A stretch of DNA of 64,000 nucleotides from Branchipolynoe longqiensis. Its lineage: Eukaryota; Annelida; Polychaeta; Phyllodocida; Polynoidae. The translations under genes were made by a program, and so were the position numbers. Under the pieces are notes generated by a model, which had not been told where the DNA came from, did not search any database, and saw only the letters and a list, made by a program, of their open reading frames with translations. The stretch is taken from positions 107,862,844-107,926,843 of the forward strand of contig CM059191.1 in assembly GCA_030323885.1 (NCBI GenBank). Direction: 5' to 3'. Every line of letters starts with the position of its first letter. Position 1 is the first letter of the stretch. This document shows positions 12,437 through 48,415 of the stretch, one piece after another.

Positions 12437-13215
12437 CAATAAGCGAGTTCAACATTGCCAGCACGCATGTGCAGGACCGACTTCCGGTCGTCGGCTGTCG
12501 GGATAAACAAAGCCACATTTGCAGGCAAACTCAGTGCATTGTCAATGGCCATGAGCAATCTTCTTACAGAAAAAGTTCAATATCTCTAAAACCACACTAC
12601 CTAGAAACAATTCGCTTAGCACACATATAGAGAACATGTTTACCAAGAAGATTATATTAAATTGATACGGTTAGGGTTCTGGATTTCTATTAATTTTGAA
12701 TAAAACTAACGTTTCACACTGCGCATACCGGCAAACTCAATGGCCGTGAGCAATCTTCTTACAGAAAAAGTGAAATATCTCTAAAACCACACCACCTAGA
12801 AACAAATTGCTTGGTACACATATAGAAAACATGTTTACCAAGAAGATTATATTAAATTGATGTGGTTAGGGTTCTGGATTTCTACTAATTTTGAATAAAA
12901 TAAACGTTTTGCCCTGCACGTACCGGCAAACTCAGCGCATTGTCAATGGCCGTGAGCAATGTTCTTACAGAAAAAGTGAAATATCTCCAAAACCACACCA
13001 CCTAGAGACAAACCGCTTGGAACACATATAGAAAACATATTCAACGAATAGATTATATTAAATTTATATGGTTAGGCTTCTGTATTTCTATTAATTTTGA
13101 ATAAAATACGTTATGCAATGCGCGTACCGCCAGGCTACGTCATGCACGTGGGTTTGTTTATCCCGATGACTTCCCATCAACCACCGCGCGCCCGAGATGC
13201 TGAACTCGCTTATTG
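12437..13215. mobile_element. TIR element with internal ~210-bp tandem repeats
   Basis: The inverted ends share CAATAAGCGAGTTCARCAT (12437-12455 and 13197-13215), with further inverted subterminal blocks (GGGATAAACAAAGCC and GGTTTGTTTATCCCG). Inside are about three direct copies of the same roughly 210-bp satellite-like unit found in the 9120-10265 element. The termini of the two elements differ. A remnant of the unit also occurs at about 37710-37765 in ZNF330 intron 9. Confidence 0.75.
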
Positions 13216-14055
13216 ACAGACCTGTGCAGCTGCAGTGAAGCTCAGCAGCGCATACCGACGATGTGTCAACTGACAGACGGTCGCGCTACTGAGCTACTGC
13301 CCTGACCCTGTAGTACTAGTACTAGTAGTGAGCAGCTCGCGGTCACCTGACCGCGAGGAAACCAGGGCACACAACCGTGTGTAGTTTGCACAGTTTAGCC
13401 ATAGACCCCAGGTTTCTTTGAACGGTAAGGCTTCTACCGAATGTACGGGTGGCTGGTCGGATATATATAATTAACCATCAGTCTTAACATTGTATGTGTT
13501 CAATATGCGGTACCGCACTGTCCGAGACAGCTGAGGCGTCACCCCCGACGGTGCTAGTACAGTAGTAGAGCCTAGGGCTAGGCAGTGCCAGCCCAGTGGC
13601 AGTGGGAAGTGGTTCAAGTGGTGACCGGGTAAATAGTGGGTCTACTCTTGTCTTAGAGTTAGACTAAGACTAAGGATAGTCATGACTCATGTTATGGAAG
13701 TAACGCATTGAAAGAAATGACATCATAGACAACACGAAGAAGCAGTAATGAGGTTGTGAAATGCACCCAGTGTAGGCAAAAACTAAATTGGCAAAACCAA
13801 CCAATGAACCATCCCTGAGTCGAGGATAGCGAAACGGACAAGCCTACATCACCGACCAGGTCCAGGTCGCCGCCCACACCCCTCTTTGCACTGCACACTC
13901 GTACTACGAAAACAATCTCGTACCCACCGAAATTAATGCGCCGGAATAAAAAGGTAACGTAGGGCAACATACGCATAGCATATATGATCAATTCCTTAGA
14001 AAATTCATACAACATAAATTGCTAGATCAAATAAATTCGAACAGAATCCACTTAC
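13216..14055 (-). other. Start of GRAF intron 1
   Basis: Follows the donor at 14055/14054 on the minus strand. A 107-codon reverse ORF (13692-14015) lies in it but has no recognisable family features and no exon-like boundaries. Confidence 0.5.
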
Positions 14056-14209
14056 ATTTCGCGGCAAGAATCAACTCCTTGCATTCGTTGATCAAACCCT
14101 TGATGGCTTTGCTGGTTCGCTCGAGTTCCTTCTCGTGTGCATGTAGCGTTTCCCTAAAGTATGGACTGTCTCGCAAGCAGTCACTAAACTCCAACGGTAG
14201 TAACCCCAT
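14056..14209 (-). CDS. Graf: GRAF/oligophrenin-type BAR-RhoGAP, first coding exon
   Basis: Reverse-strand frame of 51 codons starting MGLLPLEFSDC and ending just before a donor (AAAT|GTAAGT). The start (MGL.LEFSDC..DSP.FRETL), the E-x-ELE-x-T motif and the IK.LI..CKELI helix match the first BAR helix of ARHGAP26/ARHGAP10/ARHGAP42/OPHN1. In those proteins an N-terminal BAR domain bends membrane and a RhoGAP domain downregulates Cdc42 or RhoA. Invertebrates usually have a single GRAF. The ATG at 14209 is preceded by CGAA, and two upstream in-frame residues further on are less family-like. I found no further exons on the minus strand down to position 1, so intron 1 is likely long. The exon is head-to-head with ZNF330. 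Confidence 0.88.
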
Positions 14210-14903
14210 TTCGAATAGAATACTTCCTACGATTGTCACGAAATGCGGTTAAATGTAGCAGAAATTATATCCGTTCTGTCATATTTACACTCCTCCTCAA
14301 TATGGCGGCTGACGAATGAGCATGCGCGTTGACATCATTAAATCCACTTCCGGTGGGCAAAAGGGAGGTTGTTGAAGGTACCACAAATGCCGAAGATTAT
14401 AGCATAAAGAAGGAAGTCATACAAATTTCAAGTTTTTAATATTGATTTTATATATGTGTATGATCCCTATCACCACACCGTCCGGAATATCTGCATTATT
14501 GATTAATCCAACATTACAAATTAGATATTTCACAGTCTACACAAAAGCACACAAATACAACTGACTTGGGAAAGGCACTGGGTCTGGGAAACAAACACTG
14601 GAGAAGTCAGAAGCCGAGAAGGTCAAACTCTCTACCCAGTTGTAAAGTGTTCTAGCAATGTACTATCACAACCATATGTGGCCGGAAGTTAGAGTTATAG
14701 GAAATAAGACTATGAATTCGGTGAATACCTGTAATAGTTAATCGCAAACTCTTCCTACTTGTTTTATGTTACTGTTAGCTGATTCCTGTAAAATTTCCCA
14801 GTCGCCGAACAACTGGGGACAGCGCACGCAGAAAAGAAAATATGAGTCAGATCGACATGTGGAGTAGAGAATAAGGTTGTCAGAGGCTCAAATAAGCGTC
14901 AAA
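14210..14903. promoter_or_regulatory. Shared GRAF-ZNF330 upstream region (bidirectional promoter)
   Basis: Only 694 bp separate the two divergent start codons. The stretch has three motif types common in TATA-less housekeeping bidirectional promoters. These are a YY1-type ATGGCGGC at 14302-14309, an NRF1-type half GCATGCGC at 14320-14327, and an ETS/GABP-type CACTTCCGGT at 14345-14354. A second CCGGAAGT lies at 14682-14689. No TATA box is evident. Motif presence is seen; promoter activity and start sites are inferred. Confidence 0.65.
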
Positions 14904-38118
<23,215 letters not shown>

Positions 38119-38280
38119 TTCGAGTCAGGTGACCAAGGTGCCTTCTATGAACCCACTGCACCGAGAGCAATGTCACTAAGTGCGGCACACACGTGTAGTT
38201 GATGAGGTGTAACGGTATTGGGGGAAGGTATTCATAGCCCACACCATTTCTGTATTATTTTTATGCCTTTTTTTTTTTTA

Positions 38281-38286
38281 ATTAAA
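38281..38286 (+). promoter_or_regulatory. Possible ZNF330 poly(A) signal
   Basis: ATTAAA, a common variant hexamer, about 165 bp after the stop and after a T-rich stretch. No GT-rich element was examined in detail; AATAAA motifs further on (about 38444) are alternatives. Confidence 0.4.
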
Positions 38287-38524
38287 AAGAATCAAGAAAA
38301 ATCCTGTATCGGTGTTATGGTGGTGTTTAATGTCATTAATACTATTAAGTTATTATATTAGGAAGGAAGACAACACATAAATAGGTTTGGAGAGAGTAAT
38401 ACACTAACTCGTCACACACAAAAAAACCTACAACAATTTATTAAATAAAAATCCCATAGGGAAATGGGCTGAGTGAGAGTTAATCTGCTGTTAACTGATA
38501 TTAAGTTAATCTGCTGACTGATAT

Positions 38525-40160
38525 TCTGAGGGTGCTGTCCAGCTCAGAGTGACGAGCGGACAGATGGTCTGCTCTCCGTGTACAGAACCTTGGTTCGGTC
38601 ACGAGTGGATTACGGCAGCATAGTATACGGTTCCGCAAGGAAATCATATATTGGGCTGCTAGACACGATCCACCACCAGGGACTGCGCCTGGCCCTTGGG
38701 GCCTTCCGCACCTTTATGTCGAAGCCAATGAACCATCACTTAACAACAGGAGAATCAAACTGGCCATGCAATATGTAGTCAAGATAAAAACTAATGCATT
38801 GAATCTTGCACACAATTGTCTATTCGAGCAACATGACGAATCCAGGTATGAACCCAGGCCGAATTACATCCGGCCACTGAGGCTCCGAATGAAACCTCAT
38901 TTGGAGGCCTTGGGCATGGATTTGGACATGTTGGAGGATGCCAAAGTCCCAGAACATCCCCCCGTGGTCGTTGAGAAAGCCATCGGTTATCCTCCGACTC
39001 ACGGAACTGAGGAAGTCTGGGACACATCCACTTGAGTACCAAGGACTGCATGCAGAGATTCAAGGCCAGTTTGCAGACCACCTCTCCATATAAACTGATG
39101 GTTCGAAAGACCAAAGCCGGGTAGCTGCTGTGGCAGTCTACCGACGGGAAAAATTTGGTGTACGTTTGCCTGATCAGAGCTCGATTTTCACTGCAGAAGC
39201 CCGAGCACCCCTTCTCGCGTTGGATTGTATCGAGGTATCCAACCACGCTAACTATGTTATATACAGTGATTCGTTCTCTTGCCTCCTGGCTGTTGCTGGA
39301 CTTAAAACGAATCACCCTATTCTAGCAATGGTCATTTATAAAATGAACCAACTGACAACGGATGGGTATGACATCCACCTGTGCTGTGCCGGCATACAAG
39401 GAAACGAACGAGCTGATCGGGCTGTGAACTGTGATCTTGAACCGTGTCTGATCCCTCGCTCTGATCTGAAACCACTAATAGCCACCCACATAAAATCCAA
39501 ATGGCAACATGAGTGGGATGAAAACATTAATAAACTTAAAGAAATTGAGCCATCTGTGGGAAAACCACCACAGACTCATGCGGGAGGTCGGCGGGACCAA
39601 GTGGTCCTTAGCCGCTGCCGTATTGGCCACTCATGGCTTACCCATGCTTTTCTGCTCAAGGGGGAACCTCCCCCTGAATGTATTGGGTGTCAGTCCTCGC
39701 TGACACTCAAACACATTTTACTAAGTTGCGTTGATTTTTTGGCCCTGTGCCAACAGTTCTACACTGCAGACGGTATGCATGACATTTTTACTAAGGTAAA
39801 ACAGGAAAACATGTGAGCCTTTTTGAGGGCAGCTGGACTGTACCACCTCATAGTTTACTAAATAGATTCTATCAATTATTAATAAAGCTTTTCTTTTTCT
39901 ATGGGAATTTGCTTCCCTTGACCACAAATATATGATTGTGAGATTTCTAATTTAATGCCGTCCTGATATGACCTTATATGTTGCTAGGACGTAAAACAAC
40001 AAACAAACAAAATTCTAATTTATTGAGTGTCTATTGGCACATAATTGATTGTCTGCTTTTACATGTAAAAGCGATGGTTTGAACAAAAAAGAAACATTTC
40101 TCGCCGTGAATATGGCCTATGCTGCCGACATGGCGTAAAGCAACCATCAATCAATCACAT
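38525..40160 (+). mobile_element. LINE 3' part with RNase H domain and (AATC)n tail
   Basis: Frames in order: the RT C-terminal region (YRTLVRSRVDYGSIVYGSA, LLDTIHHQGLRLALGAF); a linker (38766-39035); an RNase H domain (about 39090-39500: TAEARAPLLALDCIEV, YVIYSDSFSCLLAV, IQGNERADRAV); and a Cys-His motif (CIGCQSSLTLKHILLSC), ending at 39816. The 3' UTR continues through CTTTTACATGTAAAAGCGAT to CGCCGTGAATATGGCCTATG and an (AATC)n end at about 40160. Frame breaks near 38765 and 39035 make it non-functional. LINEs with RNase H include I-like clades. Confidence 0.82.
39955..40012 (+). mobile_element. SINE family A tail inserted in the LINE 3' UTR
   Basis: Only the last roughly 50 nt of the SINE are present: CGTCCTGATATGACCTTATA, TGTTGCTAGGACGTAAAAC, then AACAAACAAACAAA. 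TTCTAATTTA lies on both sides (about 39945-39954 and just after 40010), a 10-bp target duplication. Confidence 0.8.
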
Positions 40161-40429
40161 TAAATGACGGGACGAATGATCTTGTACACCCACACTTATC
40201 AACAGTTACTGGATGAATGACAGCTGTATTTATATCCAACCTGAATGTTTCTGATTGAATGAATTCCTGCAGGTCTTGTGTTTGTGGTTGTCATTACCAG
40301 ATATGATGCAGCTAACCTTAGCAACCTTGTTCTAGTGTAAAAGTAGGAATATCAAATAGTAGTTTGTGAGAAGTGTGTATAACGTGCGGAAGGCGCACAC
40401 TCCCAGTGAACAAGTATTTTGTGTTAAAA

Positions 40430-43400
40430 CTATGTGATACAGCAGTATGAAACGCAGCCTACAACATGCCGTCACCAAACATTCACACAGATATATGATA
40501 CATCAGTATGAAACACAGTCTGCAACTTGCCGTCACCAAACATTCACACAGATATATGATACATCAGTATGAAACACAGTCTGCAACATGCCATCACCAA
40601 ACATTCACACAGATATATGATATATCAGTATGAAACAGTCTGCAACATGCCGTCACCAAACATTCACACAGATATATGATACATCAGTATGTAACAGTCT
40701 GCAACATGCCATAACCAAACATTCACACAGATATATGATACATCAGTCAGAAACACAGTCTGCAACATGTCATCACCAAACATTCACACAGATATATGAT
40801 ACATCAGTATGAAACAGTCTGCAACATGCCATAACCAAACATTCACACAGATATATGAAACAGTCTGCAACATCCCATAACCAAACATTCACACAGATAT
40901 ATGATACATCAGTATGCAACATGCCATCACCAAACATTCACACAGATATATGATACATCAGTATGTAACAGTCTGCAACATGCCGTCACCAAACATTCAC
41001 ACAGATATATGATACATCAGTATGAAAGACAGTCTGCAACATGCCGTCACCAAACATTCACACAGATATATGATACATCAGTATGAAAGACAGTCTGCAA
41101 CATGCCATAACCAAATATTACACAGATATATGATACATCAGTATGAAACACAGTCTGCAACATGCCATAACCAAACATTCACACAGATATATGATACATC
41201 AGTATGAAACACAGTCTGCAACATGCCATAACCAAACATTCACACAGATATATGAAACAGTCTGCAACATGCAGTAACCAAACATTCACACAGATATATG
41301 ATGCATCAATATGTAACAGTCTGCAACATGCCGTCACCAAACATTCACACAGATATATGATACATCAGTATGAAACAGTCTGCAACATGCCATAACCAAA
41401 CATTCACACAGATATATGATACATCAGTATGAAAGACAGTCTGCAACATGCCATAACCAAACATTCACACAGATATATGAAACAGTCTGCAACATGCAGT
41501 AACCAAACATTCACACAGATATATGATACATCAGGATGAAACACAGTCTGCAACATGCCATAACCAAACATTACACAGATATATGATACATCAGTATGAA
41601 ACACAGTCTGCAACATGCCATAACCAAACATTCACACAGATATATGATACATCAGTATGAAAGACAGTCTGCAACATGCCATAACCAAACATTCACACAG
41701 ATATATGAAACAGTGTGCAACATGCAGTAACCAAACAATCACACATATATATGATACATCAGTATGTAACAGTCTGCAACATGCTGTCACCAAACATTCA
41801 CACAGATATATGATACATCAGTATGAAACACAGTCTGCAACATGCCATAACCAAACATTCACACAGATATATGATACATCAGTATGTAACAGTCTGCAAC
41901 ATGATGTCACCAAACATTCACACAGATATATGATACATCAGTATGAAACACAGTCTGCAACATGCTGTAACCAAACATTCACACAGATATATGAAACAGT
42001 CTGCAACATGCAGTTACCAAACATTCACGCAGATATATGATACATCAGTATGAAACACAGTCGGCAACATGCCGTCACCAAACATTAACACAGATATATG
42101 ATACATCAGTATGAAACGCAGTCTGCAACATGTCGGAACCAAACATTCACACAGATATATGATACATCAGTATGAAACACAGTCTGCAACATGCCGTCAC
42201 CAAACATTCACACAGATATATGATACATCAGTATGAAACAGTCTGCAACATGCCATAACCAAACATTCACACAGATATATGATACATCAGTATGAAAGAC
42301 AGTCTGCAACATGCCATAGCCAAACATTCACACAGATATATGAAACAGTCTGCAACATGCCATAACCAAACATTCACACAGATATATGATACATCAGTAT
42401 GAAGACAGTCTGCAACATGCCATCACCAAACATTCACACAGATATATGATACATCAGTATGAAACAGTCTGCAACATGCCGTCACCAAACATTCACACAG
42501 ATATATGATACATCAGTATGAAACACAGTCTGCAACATGCCATAACCAAACATTCACACAGATATATGATACATCAGTATGAAACACAGTCTGCAACATG
42601 CCATAACCAAACATTCACACAGATATATGATACATCAGTATGAAAGACAGTCTGCAACATGCCATAACCAAACATTCACACAGATATATGAAACAGTCTG
42701 CAACATGCCATAACCAAACATTCACACAGATATATGATACATCAGTATGTAACAGTCTGCAACATGCCGTCACCAAACATTCACACAGATATATGATACA
42801 TCAGTATGAAACACAGTCTGCAACATGCCATCACCAAACATTCACACAGATATATGATACATCAGTATGAAACACAGTCTGCAACATGCCGTCACCAAAC
42901 ATTCACACAGATATATGATACATCAGTATGAAACACAGTCTGCAACATGCCGTAACCAAACATTCACACAGATATATGATACATCAGTATGTAACAGTCT
43001 GCAACATGCCATCACCAAACATTCACACAGATATATGATACATCAGTTGTAGTGCAAATCACATTCCTGCAACATGACGGTCAACCAAACACATTCACAC
43101 AGATATATGATACATCAGTATGAAACACGTCGCACTGCCTCACCAACATCACAGATATATGATACATCAGTATGAAACAGTCTGCAACATGCCGTAACCA
43201 AACATTCACACAGATATATGATACATCAGTATGAAACACAGTCTGCAACATGCTGTCACCAAACATTCATACAGATATATGACACATCAGTATGAAACAG
43301 TCTGCAACATGCCGTCACCAAACATTCACACAGATATATGATACATCAGTATGAAAGACACTCTGCAACATGCCATAACCAAACATTCACACAGATATAT

Positions 43401-44890
43401 GAAACAGTCTGCAACATGCCATAACCAAACATTCACACAGATATATGACACATCAGTATGAAAGACAGTCTGCAACATGCCATCACCAAACATTCACACA
43501 GATATGTGATACATCAGTATGAAACAGTCTGCAACATGCCGTCACCAAACATTCACACAGATATATGATACATCAGTATGAAACACAGTCTGCAACATGC
43601 CATAACCAAACATTCACACAGATATATGATACATCAGTATGAAACACAGTCTGCAACATGCCATAACCAAGCATTACACAGATATATGATACATCAGTAT
43701 GAAACACAGTCTGCAACATGCTGTCACCAAACATTCACACAGATATATGATACATCAGTATGAAACAGTCTGCAACATGCCGTCACCAAACATTCACACA
43801 GATATATGATACATCAGTATGAAAGACACTCTGCAACATGCCATAACCAAACATTCACACAGATATATGAAACAGTCTGCAACATGCCATAACCAAACAT
43901 TCACACAGATATATGATACATCAGTATGAAAGACAGTCTGCAACATGCCATCACCAAACATTCACACAGATATATGATACATCAGTATGAAACAGTCTAC
44001 AACATGCCGTCACCAAACATTCACACAGATATATGATACATCAGTATGAAACACAGTCTGCAACATGCCATAACCAACCATTCACACAGATATATGATAC
44101 ATCAGTATGAAACACAGTCTGCAACATGCCATAACCAAGCATTACACAGATATATGATACATCAGTATGAAACACAGTCTGCAACATGCCATAACCAACC
44201 ATTCACACAAATATATGATACATCAGTATGAAAGACAGTCTGCAACATGCCATAACCAAACATTCACACAGATATATGAAACAGTCTGCAACATGCAGTA
44301 ACCAAACATTCACACAGATATATGATACATCAGTATGTAACAGTCTGCAACATGCCATCACCAAACATTCACACAGATATATGATACATCAGTATGTAAC
44401 AGTCTGCAACATGCCGTCACCAAACATTCACACAGATATATGATACATCAGTATGAAAGACAGTCTGCAACATGCCGTCACCAAACATTCACACAGATAT
44501 ATGATACATCAGTATGAAAGACAGTCTGCAACATGCCATAACCAAACATTCACACAGATATATGAAACAGTCTGCAACATGCAGTAACCAAACATTCACA
44601 CAGATATATGATACATCAGGATGAAACACAGTCTGCAACATGCCATAACCAAATATTACACAGATATATGATACATCAGTATGAAGCACAGTCTGCAACA
44701 TGCCATAACCAAACATTCACACAGATATATGATACATCAGTATGAAAGACAGTCTGCAACATGCCATAACCAAACATTCACACAGATATATGAAACAGTC
44801 TGCAACATGCAGTAACCAAACATTCACACAGATATATGATACATCAGTATGTAACAGTCTGCAACATGCCATAACCAAACATTCCCAGAG
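40430..44890. repeat. 4.4-kb minisatellite, ~61-bp unit with 41-bp variant
   Basis: Unit ACATCAGTATGAAACACAGT, CTGCAACATGCCATAACCAA, ACATTCACACAGATATATGA, T. Shorter units drop the ACATCAGTAT part. Variable positions are CCATAACC/CCGTCACC, GAAACACAG/GAAAGACAG/GTAACAG. Roughly 75-80 copies, not counted exactly. It ends at about 44890 against the Gypsy gag fragment. Confidence 0.93.
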
Positions 44891-44929
44891 ATGTACGATA
44901 CACGTTCAGACATATTTTCACATGGTGTC

Positions 44930-47900
44930 AGATGAGGAAGAATGCCACCCGCTAATACACTGCCGGGTTTGTGGCTGCCTGGTCAGCTTGTCCTCAGCAA
45001 AAACGCAAGATCGAACTGGAAAACATGGATCAGAGCATATGACATATACACCACTGGTGCAGGTGTCATATTGAAGACAGAATGAGTGCAATGCTGCATC
45101 TTTCTTCACATCGCTGGCGAAGAAGCGCAAAAAGTTTTTGCCAATATGTCCATCGCACTCGCTGACCAGGACAGGATCGGACCACTCACAGAAGCATTCC
45201 AGACATTGTGTAGGCAAGTGCAGTTTGATAATTTTTTTTTTTTTATTGAGGCTGTATTTATACTGTCCATAGCATATAAGCCCGGGTACCCAGGCTTGTT
45301 TTCAATGCTGGCCAGTTGTAGTGTTGGTGTTATCTTACCACACACTGGCTGCTGATAAGGTATTTGATTGCCTGCATTTCAGTAGCAGATAGATAATCGT
45401 TGGTATGGTTAATAGCCTATGTTAGTTTTTTTTTGATTTTCTTGGTATATATGTATTTTTTTTTTCTACTCTTATTACTAGACTAGCCTACTCCTATTTA
45501 CATATCATAGACTTGTACGTAGCTGTGTGGTGTGTTATCTGGCTACTTTTGGCATGGTTACCTTCCATTGGAAGTTGTGCTGGTGGGCCGTGACATATCA
45601 CATGCCCCTTTGCAGTGCAGCTTATTGGGGGTTTCCTAGCCATATTTTGCACATATATTTTTTGTAAGTTTTTAGGTCAGGAATTTGGTGTTCCTTTACC
45701 GTTTGTGCATTCCACACCTTGGCAGCCATTTCCAGCATGCTTCTCTCATGAGCTTTTATTTGGCTTCTGGTCTGCTTTAGTAGTGGCGCATTATTTGCTC
45801 TAGTAGACCTTTGTGGTTTTGTTAGAAGTTTAATGTTTTGACTATAGCTATATGCTAATGTTTTCAAATGAATTATTCTCCTATTTTCTAGTAATTTCAC
45901 TTTGGTTCTTTTGTGTATGTCATAGGTGGGGTGCAGCTTGTCTACTCTTAGACAGATTTTTAGGGCTCTGTTCTGCAGTGTTTGCAGTTTTTTTAGTAGT
46001 TCTTTTCTCGCACCCATGTAGTTTACATCTCCATAGTCAAAATAGGGGAGCACCATGCCCTTGAAGATTTTTATTGACATTTCTTGTGTCATGTAGTCTC
46101 TTAGCTTTTCCAGGTGTTCATTGATGTGTCTATTTAACACTTTCAATGAGCTTGCCTGGGGTTTGAAGAATTGATATTGGCCTGTAGTTTCCCATGTTTT
46201 GTTTGTCTCCACCTTTGTGAATGGGGGTGATGGTTGCCATTTTCCAGGCTGAGATAAAACGCCCCTGCTCAAAGGAGATGTTGAATAGGTCTACTATGGT
46301 GGCTGGGATGGCTTGGAGTACCTCTTTCAGTATTTTGGTTGGTATTTCATCTATTCCACTTGGTTTATTCATGTCTATGTCATTTATTAATATTTTTACT
46401 TCTATCATATCTGTTTTGCAGGTGGGGATTTCGTTCTCCACAGTTCCTGATCTGTTTTCCGATCTTTTAAAAATAATTTCTGACAGCTTTTGCCCTATTG
46501 TGGCAAAGTGTCTGTTCAGTTTGTTTGCTGCACTTGATGGTTGCCATTTTCCAGGCTGAGATAAAACGCCCCTGCTCAAAGGAGATGTTGAATAGGTCTA
46601 CTATGGTGGCCGGGATGGCTTGGAGTACCTCTTTCAGTATTTTGGTTGGTATTTCATCTATTCCACTTGGTTTATTCATGTCTATGTCATTTATTAATAT
46701 TTTTACTTCTATCATATCTGTTTTGCAGGTGGGGATTTCGTTCTCCACAGTTCCTGATCTGTTTTCCGATCTTTTAAACAAAATTTCTGACAGCTTTTGC
46801 CCTATTGTCGCAAAGTGTCTGTTCAGTTTGTTTGCTGCATCTTTGTCTGTGAGCATTGCCCCTTCGATAATAACAAGGTATAAGCTACAGAGACTATGCT
46901 ACATACATCACAGCGCTAAGAGACAAAGTAAAGGATTGCGAATACGGGTCAGTGGAGGAGTCGCTGTTGCGCGATCAGTTAGCTGGCGTTAAAAACATCA
47001 ATTTGCGTTGCAAACTGCTGAGTTAACTCTGGAGAAGTGTGTGAGTATGTGTGAAATGAGTGAATTCAGTTCGGATCTGTTGGAGGACACCAAATCAGAT
47101 GTTGAGAGTAAGGAAATTGATTTTCTTGAGAACTATGCTACTGCGTGTACCGGTGCACCGGCAGTCCGGTCATCGGCGACGCCATCTTGGAAATCGACAT
47201 CTTGGAATTCTGGCGGTGCCAGTGCAGGAGAGTTCAAGATCCGCTGTCAGAACTGTGGATACGGACACCGCCGGGGAGTCTGCCCAGCGGAAGGCAAAGC
47301 TTTCATAGCCTGCAAGAAGATCGGGCACTTCGGTAAGGTCTGCAGGAGCAGACTTGGCAGAGTCAACTAGGTTACCGTTGAAGAGCCCGACCCTCAAAAT
47401 GCTGAGTAAGACCCGGACCCGGCGGAGGTCAACGTTTTGACTACGGATCTGTTCGTCGGTGCCATTGACCGCAGTGCCGAGCAAGATGCCGAGTTGTGGT
47501 ATGCGACCGTCCGGTGAAGTTCAAGCTCGACACTGGGTCGGAGGCAAATGTGCTTCTGAGGAACATCTTCGACAGAGTCGCTCCTGGGCAGCTGGCGAAC
47601 ACCAGGGGTTCGTTGGTGACGTTCTCGAGACATCGGATCACTCCTGATGGTGAGGCGTCGGTCGACATGAATGGCAGAAACTTAAGGTTCCAAGTGGTGC
47701 GGAACTGTTAGCCTATTATGGGGAAACAGGCTTGTGTGACATTGAACCTGTTGGCGTGTGTCCACGAGGTGCACTCTGCCATGCCGACGAACATTTCCAA
47801 GCCGAATGACAGTCCCAGCGCCCAGGCTGAACAGCTGGTAAGCGAATACAAAGACATGTTTGAAGGTTTAGGTCTGATCAAAGCAAATACTGTCATTCAT

Positions 47901-48415
47901 GTTGATAAATCTGTACAACCTGTTATAGATCCGCCTAGAAGAATCCCATTTGCGATTCAAAGTAAAGTACATAGTGAACTTGATCGCATGGTAGAAATTG
48001 GTCTAATAGCGCAGTGTGGTTACGCCACGATAGAAAAAGAAATGCTCGCCATATGTTTCGGATGCCAGAGATTTAATGACTATATCTTTGGCAAGGAGGT
48101 TCAAATTCAAATGGACCACAAGCCGTTGGTGGCGATAATGCAAAAACCGATTCACAAACTTTCGCCCAAAATGCAGAGAATGCGAATGCGTTTGCAAAAC
48201 TACAATATTCAACTGTGTCATGTGAAGGGTTCTCTGATGTTTTTTGCAGACACATTGTCCAGAGCACACAGTGCCAGTGTAGGTCATGAGACTCTGTTCG
48301 ATAACACATTCAGCATTGCCGCAGTGGACATGCAATCGTCAAGTTTGTTAAGTAAAATTATCAGAGAGTATGAAAAAGATGTATCCATGAACATGTTGAT
48401 CACACACATTTAGGA
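44930..48415 (+). mobile_element. Degenerate Gypsy-type LTR retrotransposon interior
   Basis: Plus-strand frames in order. First is a gag fragment (about 45090-45228: FLHIAGEEAQKVFANM), then a 1.6-kb reversed LINE insertion, then the gag C-terminal part (VKDCEYGSVEESLLRDQ). A zinc-knuckle region follows with one expected Cys replaced (47250-47345: CQNCGYGHRRGVC, CKKIGHFGKVC). Next are the protease (LDTGSEANVLL near 47530), the RT start (47830-48005) and the RNase H C-half (48030-48260: TIEKEMLAICFGCQRF, DHKPL, ADTLSRAH). The RT catalytic core is deleted, frames are broken, and neither LTRs nor an integrase were found. Confidence 0.82.
45229..46865 (-). mobile_element. LINE nested in Gypsy gag, with 307-bp internal duplication
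   Basis: Reversed LINE whose poly(A) appears as a T-run at 45231-45244. The minus strand encodes the linker and RT fingers (DMNKPSGIDEIPTKILKEVL, GRFISAWKMATI). It then jumps from YRPISILQTPGKLI to a post-RT region (DYMTQEMSIKIFKGMVLPYF), so the RT core is missing. The finger region is duplicated in tandem (46229-46535 and 46536-46840, period 307, frameshifting). GATAAT flanks both ends, a likely target duplication. Confidence 0.8.

Noticed and set aside
2600..14000. Further GRAF exons on the minus strand
   Set aside because: I looked for the rest of the BAR domain on the reverse strand and saw no matching exon; the region is explained by mobile elements and repeats.
38791..39315. 174-codon reverse ORF
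   Set aside because: Antisense to the RNase H-containing LINE frame; no family features.
40430..44890. CRISPR-like array
   Set aside because: Units are contiguous near-identical minisatellite copies without unique spacers, and the window is eukaryotic.
44918..45217. Reverse Cys-rich ORF (MPTQCLECFCEWSDP...)
   Set aside because: It is antisense to a recognisable Gypsy gag fragment on the plus strand.
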